The notes: generated from the letters alone by a model not told the origin. DNA of 64,000 nt from Pseudomonas sp. (GCF_030690725.1 NZ_JAUYGD010000068.1:1-64000), one strand, 5' to 3'. Positions 1 through 8,369 are shown, numbered from the stretch's first letter. Made by a program: numbers and translations.

Positions 1-262
1 GCGCCCGGCATCCGGGTTTCGCTGCGCTCAACTTCCCTCGCTCCGGCGCTGCTCCGAGGGTCGTCACGGTGGGCCATCCCTGGCCCATCGTTCCTCGTTT
101 GGCATCCATGCCAAACGCCCCTCTCCACAGCACCTCCACTCGGCCTCCTGACGGGATTCGGGGACCGCGTTGTTTGGGCGATTTGTGGACGGCAGAGCGA
201 AAGGCAAAAGCAGAGCAACAGCAGAAGCATCGCGGGCAAGCCCTACGGAGTAGCGGCCAATT

Positions 263-343
263 CGTAGGATGGGTGGAGCGCAGCGATACCCATCAAGCGT
301 GTAATCGACCGCATGGGTATCGCCTAGCTCAACCCATCCTACG
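263..343. repeat. Palindromic GTAGGATGGGT repeat
   Basis: The arms CGTAGGATGGGT (263-274) and ACCCATCCTACG (332-343) are perfect 12-base inverted repeats around a 57-bp centre that itself holds further ATACCCAT/ATGGGTAT pairing. It resembles the REP-like intergenic hairpins common in Pseudomonas. It has no coding content and could fold in RNA as a long stem. Confidence 0.6.
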
Positions 344-701
344 GAACGCTGGTATGCCTTCTGTCACTCATCAGCAATCTCACAGACGACGCCAAACGCC
401 CCATCAGAAGGCCGAGTGGAATCGTTGCGTAAGGGGTTGAGCGGCATGGATGCCGCGAGAGCCGCGATGGGCCAGGGATGGCCCTTCGCGGCGGGCCCTG
501 GAGCAATGATGGAAAGAGGGAAGTCGAGCGCAGCGAGACCCGGATGCAAGGGGCAAGACTTTTTGCTTACTTTTGGGGCGTCTGCCAAAAGTGAGCCGCC
601 GTAAGGGCGGAACCGTTCGACCAGACAACATATAAGCGGCGCATACAAAGCCCCAAAGAAGCGGCAAAGCTCGCGGCTAAAGCCCCTCCCACGCATTCAA
701 A

Positions 702-760
702 CAGCAAGTAGCCCGGACAACCACCGCAATGGTGGATGGAAAAACGTCATCCACCCTACG
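702..760. repeat. 59-bp intergenic repeat, copy 1
   Basis: This 59-bp unit begins CAGCAAGTAGCCCGGACAAC and ends CATCCACCCTACG. It is matched at 55 of 59 positions by 4295-4353. Its end lies 3 bp from the stop codon of the lipoprotein gene that ends at 764. Internal GGTGGAT/ATCCACC pairing gives a hairpin, so it may act as a terminator or RNA stabiliser. Confidence 0.7.
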
Positions 761-763
761 CGC

Positions 764-1162
764 TCATTCCGAAACCTGCTCCAAGAAAATCAGCTGCAAT
801 GGCTCACTGAGCAAATCATCAGCCGTGGCGGCAAACCGCTGAAAATACGGCGTCGCAAAATGCGCATCCAGCGCCGCCTGATCCTTGAACGCTTCACGCA
901 TATAGAACGTGCCGGGCTCATCCCTTCGTTCAAACAACACGTAATCAAGGTTGCCCGGCTCGGCCCGCGTCGGTTCTATCAGGGTCAACAAGCCCGCTTT
1001 AAGTGCCTCTTGTTTACCGGGCTTGGCTTTGAGTACGGCAAGGGATACCAATGGCTTTTTCATGGTGTTGGCTCTTTCAGGTGGTTGGCTTGCACATCCG
1101 GCGGCGGCAGTGAACATCAGCGCACACAGCCAATAGCCTAAGTGTTTGATCGGCTGCTTCAT
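764..1162 (-). CDS. Lipoprotein with antibiotic-biosynthesis-monooxygenase (ABM) domain
   Basis: The product has 132 residues when started at 1162. That start gives a clear export signal: MKQPIKH, a hydrophobic stretch, then TAAAGC, which fits a lipobox. A longer frame upstream (to 1225) would bury the signal and is rejected. After a short linker the body has the dimeric ABM/YgiN-type ferredoxin-like fold, recognised from a VSLAVLKAKPGK strand, EPGNLDYVLFERR and the FYMREAFKDQAALDAH helix. ABM proteins include quinol monooxygenases, but many members have no known substrate, and the function here is inferred only from the fold. Surface anchoring is unusual for this family. The gene stands alone, with repeats on its 3' side. 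Confidence 0.75.
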   Translation of the reverse strand: MKQPIKHLGYWLCALMFTAAAGCASQPPERANTMKKPLVSLAVLKAKPGKQEALKAGLLTLIEPTRAEPGNLDYVLFERRDEPGTFYMREAFKDQAALDAHFATPYFQRFAATADDLLSEPLQLIFLEQVSE

Positions 1163-1391
1163 CGTTGTCACTCGCTGTGGACTGGGATCATCCTGGTCGA
1201 TCCCACCACGGAGAAACACCGACAAAACGCGCTAACACTTTCTTCATCGAATTGAAAATGACGCGCCTTTAATCACCATTACCTTGGTTTAAGCCACAAA
1301 TCAGCGCAGCGGAGTAAAAGCCGCAGGGCGAGCGAAGCCATTCGATCAGGCAACAGGGAAGCGGCGGATAACAACCAACCCGGCACTCCAA

Positions 1392-1820
1392 TTAGTTCTT
1401 ATGTGCTCGCAGCCATTGCTCTACCTGTTCGAGCAATTCGCTCGCCCGAGCCACAGCCTCTTGAGCCATGGCGGCGCTGACCGGTTCTACGGAATAGTCC
1501 GCGACATTGCGCTGCTTACGCAGGCCATCGAGTACCACCATGGTCTTGCTATCCAAACCGATGGTACGTGGCAAGCTCTGAATCATGGTCTGGTGGTGGC
1601 CCGGCGTACTGGTCAGCGTCCGGAAGCCATTGGCCTGGAGCGCCGCATTCTCCGATTGCATGATGCACTTATAGGCCATTTCGAAACGGCCTTCGCTACT
1701 CATGTCGGCCAGCTGGGCGTCCGCCAAGCTGCGTTTGGCGGCCTCAAGCAGACGCCCGACATTTGCCTCATCCGGCTCGATGCGCTCCAGCAAACGACCC
1801 AGCAAATTTTCCAGTGTCAT
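1392..1820 (-). CDS. HEPN-domain protein, partner of the nucleotidyltransferase
   Basis: This 142-residue all-helical protein has no signal peptide. Near residues 101-109 it carries RKQRNVADY, which matches the position of the HEPN signature (R-x4-6-H) but has Asp-Tyr where catalytic HEPN RNases usually have His. Its start codon overlaps the stop of the upstream MNT gene (ATGA, 1817-1820), so the two are translationally coupled. HEPN/MNT pairs such as HepT/MntA are known toxin-antitoxin modules in which the nucleotidyltransferase AMPylates a Tyr of the HEPN toxin. The loss of the His raises the possibility of a non-RNase or weakened member. Family assignment is fairly safe; toxin activity is inference. 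Confidence 0.7.
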   Translation of the reverse strand: MTLENLLGRLLERIEPDEANVGRLLEAAKRSLADAQLADMSSEGRFEMAYKCIMQSENAALQANGFRTLTSTPGHHQTMIQSLPRTIGLDSKTMVVLDGLRKQRNVADYSVEPVSAAMAQEAVARASELLEQVEQWLRAHKN

Positions 1821-2413
1821 TCCCGCTCCTTGGACTCGATCAAGTCATGCTCCGTGCCAATCACAAACAGTTTTGGCCTTTGCAAAAGCTGCCTTACAAA
1901 CGCCCCCTGCTCAGCCACCAGCTGCAACCACTCGGCTTTGGGATACACCTTGGGGTTGATCTCACGGCCCAGAATTTCCTGCAGCGGGTAGAGTTCGGTC
2001 ACCAGCTCGCTAAAGCCCACATCGCCGATGACCAGCAAATCGATATCGCTCGCGGCGTTCGCCTTGCCACTGGCCATAGAACCGAATACGAAAGCGACTT
2101 CGATCCGTCCTGCGAGTGGTTCTAACCCGCCCGCCAATACATCTGCCAAACCACTGGTCTTGCGCAGGATGCTGGCAAGCTCTTCAAAAATGGGGCAATC
2201 ACGATTGGCGCGGTAATGCATTTGGTTGCCGACCGGCACTTTCAGCAGCAGGCCTGCCTCTACCATCTTGGTCAGCTCGCGACTCAGCGTACCGGAGAGC
2301 GTACCGGTAAGCCGGGCGATCTCTCGCTGATGGTATTGCCGGTCCGCATGCAAGAGCATAAGCGTCAGCACCTTGCGCCGATATTCGCTGAAGAGCAGTG
2401 TGGCTAGCGACAT
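1817..2413 (-). CDS. Winged-helix plus minimal nucleotidyltransferase (MNT) fusion
   Basis: The product is 198 residues from the ATG at 2413; the longer frame to 2503 is rejected because it runs through the operator. Residues about 1-75 form a winged helix-turn-helix (HQREIARLTGTLSGTLSREL, then the wing KVPVGNQMHYRAN). Residues about 100-185 form a polymerase-beta-type minimal nucleotidyltransferase with GSMASG at 111-116 and the metal-binding DID at 123-125. This is the antitoxin-like half of a HEPN/MNT pair. Because it carries its own DNA-binding domain, it probably represses its promoter through the inverted repeats immediately upstream. The gene comes first and the HEPN gene second, with an ATGA overlap. 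Confidence 0.8.
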   Translation of the reverse strand: MSLATLLFSEYRRKVLTLMLLHADRQYHQREIARLTGTLSGTLSRELTKMVEAGLLLKVPVGNQMHYRANRDCPIFEELASILRKTSGLADVLAGGLEPLAGRIEVAFVFGSMASGKANAASDIDLLVIGDVGFSELVTELYPLQEILGREINPKVYPKAEWLQLVAEQGAFVRQLLQRPKLFVIGTEHDLIESKERE

Positions 2414-2423
2414 AAGAACACCA

Positions 2424-2468
2424 AATTGCTGCTTTAAAGGCAGCAATTGAAGCCTAAAAAGCAGCAAT
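2424..2468 (-). promoter_or_regulatory. Probable autoregulatory operator of the MNT/HEPN operon
   Basis: A 9-base perfect inverted repeat, AATTGCTGC (2424-2432) and GCAGCAATT (2440-2448), is separated by TTTAAAG and lies 10 bases upstream of the start codon. A third half-site, GCAGCAAT, follows at 2461-2468. The position over the start region and the winged-helix domain of the first gene suggest self-repression. That is inference; the repeats themselves are seen directly. Confidence 0.7.
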
Positions 2469-2504
2469 ACGCCAGCCCCGTGAGTGCCGGCTATGCCGCC
2501 CAAC

Positions 2505-3404
2505 CTACAGCGTGCAAAGCCCGCCCGGCACCGCCATCACCCAATCGCGTACTGCCTGAATGGTCGGGTCGTGCTTGCGGTTTTCCGGGTACACGAGAAA
2601 GAACGGCTTGCCTTCCAGCTCCGGGCCGAAGGGCTGTACCAGGCGCCCTTCGCGCAGTTCATCCTCGATCAGCTGACGGCTCATCAGCGCCACGCCCTGC
2701 GCGCCGATGGCGGCCGAGACGGCATGGGTCTCGTCGGAGAACACCAGCCCGGCGCCGACATCCAGCCCCGGCACCTGGGCCTTCTTCTGCCACAGGGCCC
2801 AATCAAGGGGTGAAGAAACCGCAGCCTGATTGCGAAAGTGAATCAGCGAATGCTTGGGCAGCTCGGCTGCATCATGCAAACCGAGGTGTGGGCTGCAGGC
2901 CGGGATAAAGCTGTTGTCTAACAGCTTCTCCGCCACCAGCCCCGGCCAGCGGCCGTCGCCATAACGAATGGCGATATCCGCAGTGACGCCATCCAGCGTG
3001 ACCGGCTCATGCGAGGCGTGGATGCGCAGGTCAATATTCGGATGGGCTTCGCGCAGCATGCACACCCAGGGCAGCAGCCAGCGCACCGCCACGGCCGGCG
3101 TGGTGCTGAGGGTAATGGCCTGCCGGCAAGGCAGCGCGCTCAGGCGTGTGGCCGTTGCGCTGATGTTGTCGAAGGCGCTTTCCAGCACCTGTTGCAGCTC
3201 GCGGCCTTGGGCGGTCAATTCCAGTTGGCGCGGCTTGCGCAGAAACAACGCGACCCCGAGCGACTCTTCCAGGGCGCGAATCTGGTGGCTGATCGCCGTG
3301 GCGGTCACCGAAAGTTCTTCGGCGGCCTGCTTGGCGCTTTCGTGACGCGCGGCCGCTTCAAAAGCTCGCAGGGCAGAAAGTGAAGGTAACCAGCGCTGCG
3401 CCAT
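2505..3404 (-). CDS. LysR-family transcriptional regulator (GcvA-like)
   Basis: The product is 299 residues from the ATG at 3404 (MAQRW), preceded by GAGGAG on the minus strand. The N-terminal LysR helix-turn-helix spans about residues 6-65 (LSALRAFEAAARHESAKQAA, then VTATAISHQIRALEE). It is followed by a periplasmic-binding-protein-like effector domain with the DIAIRYGDGRWPG segment typical of the GcvA/AmpR subgroup. It is divergent from the azoreductase-like gene at 3523 with 118 bp between them, so it most likely controls that gene and itself. The effector is unknown; electrophiles or quinones would fit the neighbour. A longer frame to 3608 runs into the divergent gene and is rejected. Confidence 0.88.
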   Translation of the reverse strand: MAQRWLPSLSALRAFEAAARHESAKQAAEELSVTATAISHQIRALEESLGVALFLRKPRQLELTAQGRELQQVLESAFDNISATATRLSALPCRQAITLSTTPAVAVRWLLPWVCMLREAHPNIDLRIHASHEPVTLDGVTADIAIRYGDGRWPGLVAEKLLDNSFIPACSPHLGLHDAAELPKHSLIHFRNQAAVSSPLDWALWQKKAQVPGLDVGAGLVFSDETHAVSAAIGAQGVALMSRQLIEDELREGRLVQPFGPELEGKPFFLVYPENRKHDPTIQAVRDWVMAVPGGLCTL

Positions 3405-3522
3405 AGATGAAATCTCCTCACCCATACATGAAAATAATCGTCGTTTGTCGCCCGTTCCGGCTGAACTTAGCCTGAGTCTGCTGCGAATAACAGATGAATT
3501 CAACTTCGAAAGGAGACTCGAC

Positions 3523-4224
3523 ATGCCACATATCCTGCACCTGGACGCCAGCGCCCGCCCCGGCCTCGCCGGCAAGGATCTGCACGGCTCGCACAGCCGC
3601 AACCTCACTCAGCGCTTTGTCAGCCAATGGCTGGCCCGCCGCGCGCAAGACAGCCTCACCTACCGCGACATCGGCCAGAATCCGCCCTCGATCATCGACC
3701 ACGACTGGATCGCCGCCGCCTTTACCCCAGAGGAAAAACGCGAGCCGTGGATGCAGGACACCCTGACGGAGAGCGAGCAACTGGTCGATGAATTAATTGC
3801 CGCGGACGTGCTGGTGATTGGCGCGCCGCTCTACAACTTCAGCATGCCGGCCGCGCTCAAGGCGTGGATCGACCAGATCGTACGTGCTGGCAGAACGGTG
3901 GAGGTCGACGAAAGCAAGCCACTCGATCCTTACGTGCCGCTGCTCGCCGACCGCCCCCGGCATGCCGTCATCCTCTCGGCGCGAGGTGGAGTCGGCTTTG
4001 GCGCCGGCGGCGCGATGGCGCATATGAACCATCTGGAACCCAGCCTGATCACCGCCCTCGGCTTTATCGGCATCACCCAGGTGCATCAGATTGCCATCGA
4101 GGGGCAGGAAGTAGGCGGTGAACTGCTGGCCGAGTCCGTGGCTCAAGCTATGAACCAGGTCGATGCCTTGGTGACGCAGCTGCAGCAGGCGCTGCAGGTA
4201 AACCGGATGCCAGAACCGGCCTGA
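3523..4224 (+). CDS. FMN-dependent NADH-azoreductase / quinone reductase family flavoprotein
   Basis: The 233-residue flavodoxin-like-fold protein has an AGGAG ribosome-binding site at 3511-3515, seven bases before the ATG at 3523. Landmarks are the N-terminal HILHLDASARPG loop, where AzoR-type enzymes bind the FMN phosphate, the flavin-contacting APLYNFSMPAALKAWIDQI and the SARGGVGFG loop. AzoR-type enzymes reduce quinones and azo compounds with two electrons from NAD(P)H and protect against electrophile stress. The protein is cytosolic, with no signal peptide. It is divergent from a LysR regulator, a common arrangement for inducible quinone reductases. The exact substrate cannot be read from sequence. 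Confidence 0.85.
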   Translation: MPHILHLDASARPGLAGKDLHGSHSRNLTQRFVSQWLARRAQDSLTYRDIGQNPPSIIDHDWIAAAFTPEEKREPWMQDTLTESEQLVDELIAADVLVIGAPLYNFSMPAALKAWIDQIVRAGRTVEVDESKPLDPYVPLLADRPRHAVILSARGGVGFGAGGAMAHMNHLEPSLITALGFIGITQVHQIAIEGQEVGGELLAESVAQAMNQVDALVTQLQQALQVNRMPEPA

Positions 4225-4257
4225 ACACCAGCGGCCTACTCCCCGGTAGCTTCTTTG

Positions 4258-4353
4258 TAGGGTGGACAACGCGAAGCTTGTCCACCTTGATGGTCAGCAA
4301 GTAGCCCGGACAACCGCCGCCATGGTGGATGAAAAAGCGTCATCCACCCTACG
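4258..4353. repeat. Intergenic repeat including 59-bp copy 2
   Basis: The segment 4295-4353 repeats 702-760 with 4 mismatches in 59. It is preceded by GTAGGGTGGACAACGCGAAG and its inverted partner CTTGTCCACC (4278-4287), which make a separate hairpin. The element sits between the convergent azoreductase-like and lipoprotein genes, where it may serve as a terminator for either. Confidence 0.65.
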
Positions 4354-4364
4354 GGCTGCTCGCG

Positions 4365-4589
4365 TTATTTCTTTTTCTTATCGTCCTTGCCAACTTCGTG
4401 ACCAATCACCCCGCCCACGGCGGCCCCGACGCCGGTGCACAGCACGCCGCCGCATAACAGGTGACCAGCCGCGCCACCAATCACTGCGCCGCCAGCGGTG
4501 GTCTTGTCCTGATGGGACATATTCGAACAACCACTCAGGCCCAGGGTGGCAAGCAGCATGCCGGTAAACAGCAGTTTGGAAATACTCAT
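4365..4589 (-). CDS. Small glycine-zipper lipoprotein
   Basis: The product is 74 residues from the ATG at 4589. The signal peptide ends in a lipobox (LGLSGC), so it should be acylated and exported. The body is almost entirely one glycine-zipper hairpin (GGAVIGGAAGHLLCGG, then GAAVGGVIGHEVG), followed by a charged KDDKKKK tail. This is the glycine-zipper 2TM type also seen in SlyB/YmgG-like outer-membrane lipoproteins, which associate with membranes. The function is not known. A second Cys pair inside the zipper (residues in LCGGVLC) could form a disulfide in the periplasm. It is monocistronic. Confidence 0.78.
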   Translation of the reverse strand: MSISKLLFTGMLLATLGLSGCSNMSHQDKTTAGGAVIGGAAGHLLCGGVLCTGVGAAVGGVIGHEVGKDDKKKK

Positions 4590-4762
4590 GCGATTGACTC
4601 CAATACGCCGCTTTATGAAATTCTCTGGCGATGTGCCCGACCCCATAGTGAACGACACTGCATTGTCATGCGCGCTGCTGCCTGGCGTCTGTGCGCCAGC
4701 AAACTTAGCCCGCCTCACGGCTACACCCTGCTCAGCAAGTCAGGGCCGCGCAACGAGAGCGC

Positions 4763-5509
4763 TCAAGCACGCTTTACGCAGGCAAAAATCGCATTCCCCG
4801 ACAGCCCATCCCACGGGATAAGTTTCTGGTAGTCATGCTCAAACACATGCACCGCAAAGTACGGCTGCAACAGCGCCTGTAGCTCAACAAAGCCCACGGC
4901 CACCATCGGGTGCTCGTCGTGCCACACAAGAGTGTGCTCGGCCGTGGTCTTTTCAATCTGCAGGCGCAGCACCTGCGTCTCGCCCTCGCCGGCGTAATGC
5001 CAGCCGGAGCTGAAGGTGAAGTGGTCGTCAGCGTGTTGGGCGCTGTGCGCGGCAAACAGGCTGTTATCGATTTTGCCCTTGTCGACCACGTTGAAGCAGA
5101 ACAGCCCTTCAACCTCAAGCGCCGCATGCACGCTAGCGATACAGGCTTTCAGCCGCTCGATGGCGCCGCTGTAATGGATGGAATAGAGAAAGCAGGTGAT
5201 CAGGTCCAGCGGCTCACTCACGGTAAAGCCGCACATGTCCTGCAAGGCAAAGTGCGCTTGCGGGCAGCGTATGGCGGCCTTGTCCAGCATCGGCTGGTTA
5301 ATGTCGAGGCCGCTGCTGGTGTAGCCGGCATCGATAAAATGGCGCACATGCGGCCCCGTCCCGCAGGCCAGGTCGAGGTGGCGGCTGCCGGCGTTGCCGA
5401 ACAGCTGCTGCAGCCGGTGGATACAGTGGCTTTGCGCCTGGTAGTCAATATCCGCGCACATCAGGTCGTAATAATCAGACAGGTCGGTGTAGAGGGCATT
5501 AACGGACAT
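4763..5509 (-). CDS. SAM-dependent class I methyltransferase
   Basis: The 248-residue product starts at 5509 (MSVNALYTDLSDYYD). SAM-binding motif I is HLDLACGTGPHVRHF (residues about 44-58), followed by the acidic end of strand 2 in SGLDINQPML and a motif IV-like DLITCFLYSIHY. The C-terminal half (FTFSSGWHY, EHPMVAVGF and ending AIFACVKRA) matches small-molecule methyltransferases of the Methyltransf_25 type rather than RNA or protein methyltransferases. The substrate is unknown. The frame stays open to 6721, but that extension is antisense to the acetyltransferase gene. The acetyltransferase starts 187 bp away in the divergent direction. Confidence 0.82.
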   Translation of the reverse strand: MSVNALYTDLSDYYDLMCADIDYQAQSHCIHRLQQLFGNAGSRHLDLACGTGPHVRHFIDAGYTSSGLDINQPMLDKAAIRCPQAHFALQDMCGFTVSEPLDLITCFLYSIHYSGAIERLKACIASVHAALEVEGLFCFNVVDKGKIDNSLFAAHSAQHADDHFTFSSGWHYAGEGETQVLRLQIEKTTAEHTLVWHDEHPMVAVGFVELQALLQPYFAVHVFEHDYQKLIPWDGLSGNAIFACVKRA

Positions 5510-5695
5510 GGTGACCTGATGATGGGCGGGCGGCTTGCGCGGGCGCGCATCATAGCCCAAGCCAGGTCTGCGCCGTTCAGCGTCTGCCCGCCGCACGCAA
5601 CAACCCGCACGCCGATGCCAGCACACCAAGCCGAGGGCGCTACAATGCCGCCCTCGCGACCGCACCAACGCGCACGCCTCGGAGCCAGACTGACG

Positions 5696-6382
5696 ATGTT
5701 CACCCTTGTACACCTGGATAGCCCGCCACCCGAATCGCTGCAAAGCCAGATTCTGCAGATGGTGGTGGACTACCTCAGCGACATCAGCCCGCTGTCGCTG
5801 ACGCCGAGCAACCCGCTGTATCAGCTGTACCAGTACGTGATTGGCTACGAGATGCACCTGTATCTGCAGGCCATGGACACTGCCATCGACAGCAGCGCGC
5901 GGTTGATCCTCGCCCTGAGCGATCAGGACCCGTCCCAGGTGCTGGGCTTTGCCCTGTACCTGCCGGCCAAGGATGCCCCCGAGTCCTGCACCCTGGCTTA
6001 TATGGCCGTGCAGGCCAGCCAGCGTCGCCATGGGATTGCCGGCGCCATGCTGCAGCAGATGACCAGCCGCCACCCGCATGCCGAACTGGCCTGCGTGGCG
6101 GGCAAGGTCGCCATCTTCGAGACCATGGGTTTTCAGGTGCTGGCGGCGCGCGGGCCGCAGGTGCTGATGAGCACCCGCAACTACAGCGCGGACGGCATGC
6201 TGGCGGTGCAGGACTTGGCGCCGATCTTCCAATCCACGGAGGTCCGGCAGATTCACGCCTACCTGGTGAAGCAGCACGGCAAGCGAGCCATGAGTGATGC
6301 AGAGAAACAGCGCGACCGCCTCCTCGACCAGATGGCCCAGCAAGCGCAGGCGCTGGTACGCGAACGGTTGATCGTGCATTGA
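5696..6382 (+). CDS. GNAT-family N-acetyltransferase
   Basis: The product is 228 residues from the ATG at 5696. The open frame extends back to 4910, but that part is antisense to the methyltransferase gene. The acetyl-CoA-binding signature of the GNAT fold is seen as the strand TLAYMAVQASQ followed by the pyrophosphate loop QRRHGIAGAML (a Q/R-x-x-G-x-A-type loop), near residues 101-120. A long helical C-terminal tail (MSDAEKQRDRLLDQMAQQAQ) follows and is predicted to be coiled. The acceptor substrate is unknown. The gene lies 63 bp upstream of the Nudix gene in the same direction and may be co-transcribed with it. Confidence 0.75.
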   Translation: MFTLVHLDSPPPESLQSQILQMVVDYLSDISPLSLTPSNPLYQLYQYVIGYEMHLYLQAMDTAIDSSARLILALSDQDPSQVLGFALYLPAKDAPESCTLAYMAVQASQRRHGIAGAMLQQMTSRHPHAELACVAGKVAIFETMGFQVLAARGPQVLMSTRNYSADGMLAVQDLAPIFQSTEVRQIHAYLVKQHGKRAMSDAEKQRDRLLDQMAQQAQALVRERLIVH

Positions 6383-6445
6383 GCGCAGCATGACAGCCGC
6401 CACAGAGAAACCGCGCTGAGCGCGCCACATACAAGCGAAACGCCA

Positions 6446-6871
6446 ATGACCATTCTGACTATTTCCGCCGCCTGCCTGCTCGACGATACCGGTCGCCTGC
6501 TGCTGGTGCGCAAACGCAACACCCAGGCCTTTATGCTGCCCGGCGGCAAGGCCGAGCCGGGTGAAGACGCCATCAGCGCGCTGACCCGCGAGCTGGCCGA
6601 AGAGCTTAACCTCAGCCTGCCAGCCAGCGCCCTGCAGCCACTCGGCCAGTTCCGCGCAGCAGCAGCCAACGAGGCCGATACCTGGATCGACGCCAGCGTG
6701 TTCCAGGCGCGCCTGCCGCACAATGTCAGCGCCGCCGCCGAGTTGGAAGAACTGCGCTGGCTCGCCCCCGGTGACGTACCGCCAGCAACCCTGGCGCCGC
6801 TACTGCGCGAGCATGTGCTGCCGCTGCTCTGGCCGGCGGTTCAACCCACTCGCCCGCTCAATGCCGATTAA
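6446..6871 (+). CDS. Nudix hydrolase
   Basis: The product is 141 residues. The Nudix box is complete in its catalytic part: GGKAEPGEDAISAL then TRELAEELNL, with G34, E40, R48, E49, E52 and E53 in the G-x5-E-x7-REUxEE pattern. The usual Gly near the end is Asn55. Upstream, LLLVRKRNTQAFMLPGGK resembles MutT-type enzymes that hydrolyse nucleoside diphosphates linked to another moiety, giving a house-cleaning role. The substrate is unknown and substrates vary widely in this family. It follows the acetyltransferase gene by 63 bp on the same strand. Confidence 0.88.
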   Translation: MTILTISAACLLDDTGRLLLVRKRNTQAFMLPGGKAEPGEDAISALTRELAEELNLSLPASALQPLGQFRAAAANEADTWIDASVFQARLPHNVSAAAELEELRWLAPGDVPPATLAPLLREHVLPLLWPAVQPTRPLNAD

Positions 6872-6965
6872 CCGCCATGACTGATTGCGGCCTTAGACCG
6901 ACTCACGCATCCGGGGCAAGCATAGCGCTAGCGAACCGCGCAGACTGGGCAGTATATTCACGGCC

Positions 6966-8315
6966 ATGACGTCAAACCCGCACCTGCCCCACGACAAACT
7001 ACTGGATCTGCTACTGGACGTTGTCTGCGTAGTGGATAAAGACGGCCGCTTTCTCTCCGTCAGCGCGGCCAGCGAACGGGTCTTCGGTTATCGGCCCGAC
7101 GAAATGATTGGCCGCACCGCCTTTGAACTGATGCATCCGGACGACCGCGCCGCCAGCCGGGCGCTGGTCAAGCGCATCAACTCGGGCCAGCCCTCGCATG
7201 ACCACGAGAACCGCTACATCCATAAAGACGGCCATATCGTGCATATCATGTGGTCGGCCCATTGGCTTGAGGCCGAGCAGGTGCGGGTCGGTGTGGCGCG
7301 CGATATCACCCGGCGCAAACGGGCCGAGGCGGTACAGGCGGCGCTGTATGCGGTATCGGAAGCGGCCCACGCGGTTAGCGACTTGCACATGCTCTACGGC
7401 CGCGTGCATGAGGTGATCGCGCAGTTACTGCCGGCCAAGCATTTCTACGTAGCGCTACACGACGCAGCGAGTGACCAGCTCAGCCTTGCCTATCAGGTCG
7501 ACCCATGTGGCGCACCGGCCGTCACCAACGCGTTCTGCGCCGAAGTGATTCGCTCAGGCACTGCCCTGCTGTTAACCCCTGATACAGCCCCGCAGTGGCT
7601 TGCCCAGCATGGTGCAACAGCAACGCATGCCCTCGACTGGCTGGGCGTACCGCTGATTTCCGGCAGCCAGACCATCGGCGCCCTGACGCTGCAGAACCAC
7701 AGCGCCAGCGTGCGTTACAACGAGCAGGACCAGGAGCTGCTGCAGTTCGTGTCGAGCCAGGTGGCGGCGGCGATAGAGCGCAAGCGCACGCAGTCGCGCC
7801 TGGAGTTTCTCGCCCAATACGACCAACTAACCGAGCTGTCGAACCGCACGCTGTTTCTCGATCGCTTACGCAGTGCATTGCAGCGGGCCAAACGCGACAG
7901 CCTGCGCCTGGCGGTGCTGTATCTCGATATGGATAACTTCAAACAGATCAACGACACCTTCGGCCACAGCGCCGGCGACCTGCTGCTGCAGGAAGTCGCG
8001 CGGCGCCTGCGCCAATGCGTGCGTGAGTCCGATACGGTGGGCCGTTTGGGCGGCGACGAGTTCGCGGTGATCGTCGACAATATCGGCCGCCAGGAAGATG
8101 CCACCCTGGTGGCCGAAAAGATTATTGCCGCCCTCAGCGCGCCCTACCTGCTGGAAGGCCACAGCCTGATCAGTGCGCCAAGCCTGGGCATCGCAGTGCA
8201 CCCCGAGCACGGCCAGAGTGAACTGCAACTGGTGCGCCACGCGGATGAAGCCATGTACGTGGCCAAACGCAGTGGCGGCAAGCGTTATGTGGTGGTCGAG
8301 AAGCCCATCAAGTAA
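6966..8315 (+). CDS. PAS-GAF-GGDEF diguanylate cyclase
   Basis: The product is 449 residues. A PAS domain with PAC-like end spans about residues 8-118 (YRPDEMIGRTAFELMHPDD; HIMWSAHWLEAEQVRVGVARDITRRKRAE). A GAF domain spans about 130-270 (LPAKHFYVALHD; WLGVPLISGSQTIGALTLQ). A GGDEF domain spans about 280-445 with an intact GGDEF at 362-366. R353-E-S-D356 lies five residues before it, the RxxD product-inhibition I-site. There is no EAL domain and no membrane segment, so it is likely an active, feedback-inhibited, cytosolic diguanylate cyclase that makes c-di-GMP in response to a small-molecule or redox signal. Its first 50 codons use typical Pseudomonas codons. It appears monocistronic. Confidence 0.9.
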   Translation: MTSNPHLPHDKLLDLLLDVVCVVDKDGRFLSVSAASERVFGYRPDEMIGRTAFELMHPDDRAASRALVKRINSGQPSHDHENRYIHKDGHIVHIMWSAHWLEAEQVRVGVARDITRRKRAEAVQAALYAVSEAAHAVSDLHMLYGRVHEVIAQLLPAKHFYVALHDAASDQLSLAYQVDPCGAPAVTNAFCAEVIRSGTALLLTPDTAPQWLAQHGATATHALDWLGVPLISGSQTIGALTLQNHSASVRYNEQDQELLQFVSSQVAAAIERKRTQSRLEFLAQYDQLTELSNRTLFLDRLRSALQRAKRDSLRLAVLYLDMDNFKQINDTFGHSAGDLLLQEVARRLRQCVRESDTVGRLGGDEFAVIVDNIGRQEDATLVAEKIIAALSAPYLLEGHSLISAPSLGIAVHPEHGQSELQLVRHADEAMYVAKRSGGKRYVVVEKPIK

Positions 8316-8369
8316 TCGGCAACATCTATCAACGGACGGCCCACAAGGCCCATGCACCAAGGACTTTTT

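Larger units (their letters stand above)
1..763. repeat. Gene-free segment made of degenerate intergenic repeats
   Basis: No reading frame here looks like a real gene. Bases about 1-130 read on the minus strand resemble bases about 440-560 read on the plus strand: both contain GATGGGCCAGGGATGGCCC and a following AACCCGGATGC or GACCCGGATGC, so two diverged copies lie in inverted orientation. The right-hand copy includes a 62-codon frame at 416-604 of a kind that recurs in Pseudomonas intergenic DNA and is probably a repeat-borne pseudo-ORF. A 12-bp inverted repeat (263-343) and a 59-bp repeat (702-760) lie inside and are listed separately. I see no promoter or RNA gene. Confidence 0.55.

Noticed and set aside
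4910..6382. A 490-codon plus-strand frame
   Set aside because: Only the part from 5696 matches the GNAT family; the rest is antisense to the methyltransferase gene and has no family features.
4763..6721. A 652-codon minus-strand frame
   Set aside because: Only the part ending at 4763 and starting at 5509 is a methyltransferase; the upstream extension is antisense to the acetyltransferase and Nudix genes.
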